From assembly GCF_947623445.1 (NCBI RefSeq), contig NC_135245.1, positions 18,359,501 to 18,423,500 of the forward strand: 64,000 nt of DNA. Direction: 5' to 3'. A program made the position numbers and the translations under genes. Under the pieces are notes generated by a model. The model saw only the letters and a program-made list of their open reading frames with translations. It did not search any database and was not told where the DNA came from. Each line of letters opens with the position of its first letter. Position 1 is the stretch's first letter. This DNA comes from Clavelina lepadiformis. Its lineage: Eukaryota > Chordata > Ascidiacea > Aplousobranchia > Clavelinidae. Positions 61,480-64,000 of this stretch are shown here, piece by piece.

Positions 61480-61760
61480 GCATATGCATATTCAAATGGA
61501 TATGAAAGTTGAGGGTGGGAGGGGGGAACTCATAGTGCAGTGGAAAAATCGGAGAACGTCGATCGACAAGCTGCAGGTTCAAACCAGCGAGCCGCAGAGC
61601 GACGAGCCAACAACCGTTTGTCGACCATAGACTCACGTCTAGGCCACCAGCTGTCTAGGCCACCAGCTGGCTAGACACACGTCTAGGCCACCAGCTGGCT
61701 AGACCCACGTCTAGGCCACCAGCTGGCTAGACCCACGTCTAGGCCACCAGCTGGCTAGAC
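61480..61760 (+). repeat. Terminal cap C4 (SINE-like head plus 28-bp minisatellite)
   Basis: Contains the head with GGTTCAAACC and several 28-bp units (CACGTCTAGGCCACCAGCTG). It stops before the AT-rich part and MITE that follow in other caps. This marks the right edge of the complex. Confidence 0.8.
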
Positions 61761-61780
61761 TCTGACAAGGATACTGACAA

Positions 61781-61891
61781 GGATACTGGGACGTAAACAT
61801 GCTTGCAGATTACTGTTGGTGCTTAAAAAGAGATCTTCCCAATTCCACACATAGAAGAAAATCTTTGAAGCCACACTTTTTGTCAGCATAA
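61781..61891 (+). pseudogene. C-terminal remnant of the same transposase family
   Basis: The frame reads NMLADYCWCLKRD and ends with a stop after PHFLSA. It aligns with NMMGDYCWFLQRE near the C-terminus of the transposase at 35663-36665, but clearly diverged, so it comes from another member. It starts just after GACAAGGATACT is repeated twice, at the right edge of the tRNA complex. Only about 36 codons remain. Confidence 0.75.
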
Positions 61892-62454
61892 ATCATTGTT
61901 ATTGTATTTATCGTCGGAATATCATCAATTCATCATGTGCCGCACAACGCTTTCTGTGTTAAGCTATTTTGAACACTTCGTTTTCATTTCACACATTGAT
62001 GTTGGCAAGTATTTCGCATTTAAAACACATTTGTGATGTTAAGTGTTTACGTGTCTATAGTGTAACATATCAACTTCTACTGTTAGTTGAGCGCCGTTGA
62101 ACAAAATTATGTGTTAGGAAGCTTTGTTGGTTAGTTGTAAGTGCCTTTATTTCAACTGTGTCATTTTATTTTTGTAGTATTTAAAATGGCTGTCATTGTA
62201 AAAACCTTGCATTCAAATAAAAATACCATCTTGCGAAAACTGACAACATGCATGACCAATTAAGCTACCACAGAAATTAGTTTCTTTGTGCACAATAATG
62301 ACCAAAGCTAGCATAATTAAATATGTGATAAAAAAAAAACTTGACCTGATTGAAAAAAACTGATTGCATTTTTGAGTTCAGCGCAAAAAATTGATTCAGA
62401 AACAGTTAAAACATCTTTGACCTTTGCGAAATAATTTTCAAACGCAGCACAGTG
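61892..62454. other. AT-rich stretch right of the complex
   Basis: No gene recognised. The first part may be the 3' end of the element that left the transposase remnant. Confidence 0.4.
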
Positions 62455-62596
62455 TTATATATGTAATAAACCCACTCTTGAGATTGCGACATTAAAAATT
62501 TACATCGATTCATGCTGTTGATCATCTGCAACTTTTAGCTGAATTGATAAGCATTGATTTGAAAGGCCGACATCGGACATTGTGTTCGACTCTAGC
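62455..62596 (+). repeat. 142-bp direct repeat, copy 1
   Basis: Runs from TATATGTAATAAACCC to GTTCGACTCTAGC. It matches 62894-63035 at the great majority of positions. Together the pair flanks two tRNA-like genes. Confidence 0.85.
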
Positions 62597-62639
62597 AACA
62601 GAACAGCTTTGCATCACTTAATCCAATAAAAGCAAAATC

Positions 62640-62718
62640 TGTTGTGACCTGGATTCGAACCAGGGTTGCCACGGCCACAACGTGGAGTACTAACCACTAT
62701 AGACTATACGATCACAGC
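62640..62718 (-). tRNA. tRNA-His (GTG) with D-loop insertion, probably a pseudogene
   Basis: Anticodon stem CCACG/CGTGG encloses TTGTGGC (anticodon GTG). The T arm CCTGG/CCAGG with TTCGAAT is intact. The D region repeats TATAG (GTATAGTCTATAGTGG), about 7 nt longer than a normal tRNA-His. The acceptor stem has one mismatch (GCTGTGA/TCACAAC). It may not be functional. Confidence 0.8.
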
Positions 62719-62726
62719 TGTATAAG

Positions 62727-62798
62727 TAGCAGAGGATGGTTTCAATCCATCGACCTGTGTGTTATGGGCCCAGCACGCTTCCGCTGCGCCACTCTGCT
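62727..62798 (-). tRNA. Initiator tRNA-Met (CAT)-like, probably degenerate
   Basis: 72 nt, starting AGCAGAGTGGCGCAGCGG with the T-arm GATCGAAA-like region (GATTGAAACC) and 3' end CCTCTGCTA, all as in eukaryotic initiator tRNA. Anticodon CAT sits in loop CCCATAA. The 3' anticodon strand is CACAC in place of CCCAG, giving two mismatches with CTGGG and breaking the G-C pairs typical of initiators. Confidence 0.82.
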
Positions 62799-62893
62799 GA
62801 ATGAGTGAATATTAGCGTTCTAGTTTATATCAATTTTAGCCTATTTCAAAATTTACCAACTAAGCAACCCAGTTAAAATGATTAAGTTATCAA

Positions 62894-63035
62894 TTATATA
62901 TGTAATAAACCCACTATTGAGATTGCGACAATAAAAATTTGCATCGATTCATGCTGTTGATCATCTGTAACTTTTAGCTGAATTGATAAGCATTGATTTG
63001 AAAGGCCGATATCGGACATGGTGTTCGACTCTAGC
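62894..63035 (+). repeat. 142-bp direct repeat, copy 2
   Basis: See copy 1 at 62455-62596. It differs by scattered substitutions, so the duplication is not recent. Confidence 0.85.
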
Positions 63036-64000
63036 TAGGCTTACCATAATTTTGTGGCTTCAAAACGGGACGCTTTCAAAGAACCTAAACCCCTTAGCTG
63101 TGATTTTTTAACTTGAAATTTTTCGGAATTATTACGTAGGCCTACATTTAAAACCACCCTAGCTGTCTTCATTGACCATATTGCCATCGAAAGTTCAAGT
63201 GTTAGTTCTCTAAATATCGGTTTCAATTCGAAAAATAGGAAGGAATTGACGTTAACGATACAAAGATGTCTGCCTATATTTCACCGGAAAATTACCGTAC
63301 CAATTATCCGCTAACAATGACGTCACAATAACATTTTTATCGAATACAATGAAATAAATAACAAACAAGATCTCGAATTCTTCTTCAAGAAGTACCGATA
63401 CGCTACACAGCAAAAACAATAAGAAGAACATGCTAATGTTCGTGCATGGCTTCTATGCGGTATGCCTATGCTGGCTGACTGAATGCCAAACCGGGACGTT
63501 TGGCCGACCGATCGGGACGCCGGGACAAGACGTTAAAAAGGGGGACTGTCCCGGCTAAAACGGGACGTATGGTAAATCTACGTTTAGTCAATTCTTTGGT
63601 ATGGACACCGAAGAACGCCGAATGTTTTCTTGTTATCAAGTTTTTGAACGCTGAGTTATATAGATCCTATTTAACATGTCGTTAAAGCTGGATATGCAGT
63701 TCTGATAAGTTATTTTTTTCACAAAAACTTATGTGTAGCATTGGGTATTTGATTATATTATTTTATTCCTTGTAACTCAACCTCGGCAATTCAATCTCGT
63801 TCACAGGTGAAACGTTGACAATAATTATTTCCGTAGGATAAATCAACGCAATAAGTTGAGGTAGCTATAAACATTGTTGAAAAATTTTCACCTCTTGTCA
63901 TAAGTATTGTGTTAGGCATATTTGAAAGTAATGTTTTTCGAGTTGTTTCTGCCCTTGGCACAAGAGAACGACAGGGAGCTGACCGCCATACCTGGTGTAC
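63036..64000. other. AT-rich right end, no gene recognised
   Basis: The only structure seen is a cluster of CGGGAC motifs at 63490-63567. It includes a 9-bp inverted repeat, GCCGGGACA/TGTCCCGGC (63519-63527 and 63547-63555), possibly a transposon terminus. The 20-mer starting TAGGCTTACCATAATTTT near 63037 also occurs near 11858. Confidence 0.4.

Noticed and set aside
63490-63567. CGGGAC motif cluster as a transposon terminus
   Set aside because: A 9-bp inverted repeat alone is too little; no second end located.

Overview
The window comes from a metazoan genome. The left end carries two ordinary spliced host genes on the minus strand. One is a complete six-exon FANCL gene (Fanconi anaemia E3 ubiquitin ligase, 359 codons). 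The other is the N-terminal part of a Tudor-domain gene. Background DNA is AT-rich and littered with small DNA transposons. I cannot name the species; an invertebrate animal is the most that the sequence supports.

About 48 kb (roughly 13.47-61.76 kb) is one repeat complex built from tRNA-Ser genes. I count 218 full copies, derived from end positions and the repeat period. Each is an 82-nt gene in a 159-bp unit. Nearly all carry anticodon CGA; a few carry UGA, AGA or CAA. The copies lie in seven arrays of alternating strand: plus 15.4-19.6, minus 20.6-25.6, plus 27.5-32.0, minus 33.0-38.2, plus 40.1-45.0, minus 46.0-52.8 and plus 54.7-61.4 kb. Each array starts at a block of about 29 copies of a 26-bp minisatellite plus a 73-bp leader, and ends at a 'cap'. 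The cap holds a tRNA-like (SINE-like) head, a 28-bp minisatellite, an AT-rich stretch and a 450-bp MITE. Transcription therefore diverges from the minisatellite centres (26.56, 39.2, 53.74 kb) and converges on the caps (20.1, 32.5, 45.5 kb). The region is a chain of very large imperfect palindromes.

The partial copy at the left edge (13.47-14.55 kb) keeps what looks like the ancestral direct order: array, cap, MITE flanked by TTAA on both sides, link, minisatellite, array. Compared with it, both kinds of palindrome centre break at one place, the right end of the MITE. This suggests that breakage there, followed by fold-back joining, made the inverted arms. Two minus arms share one DNA transposon insertion (TTA target duplication) that the first minus arm lacks, so one segmental duplication followed the insertion.

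The left edge abuts a LINE reverse-transcriptase fragment. The right edge abuts the C-terminal remnant of a transposase of the same family as the inserted transposon. It is followed by degenerate tRNA-His and initiator tRNA-Met genes set between two 142-bp direct repeats.
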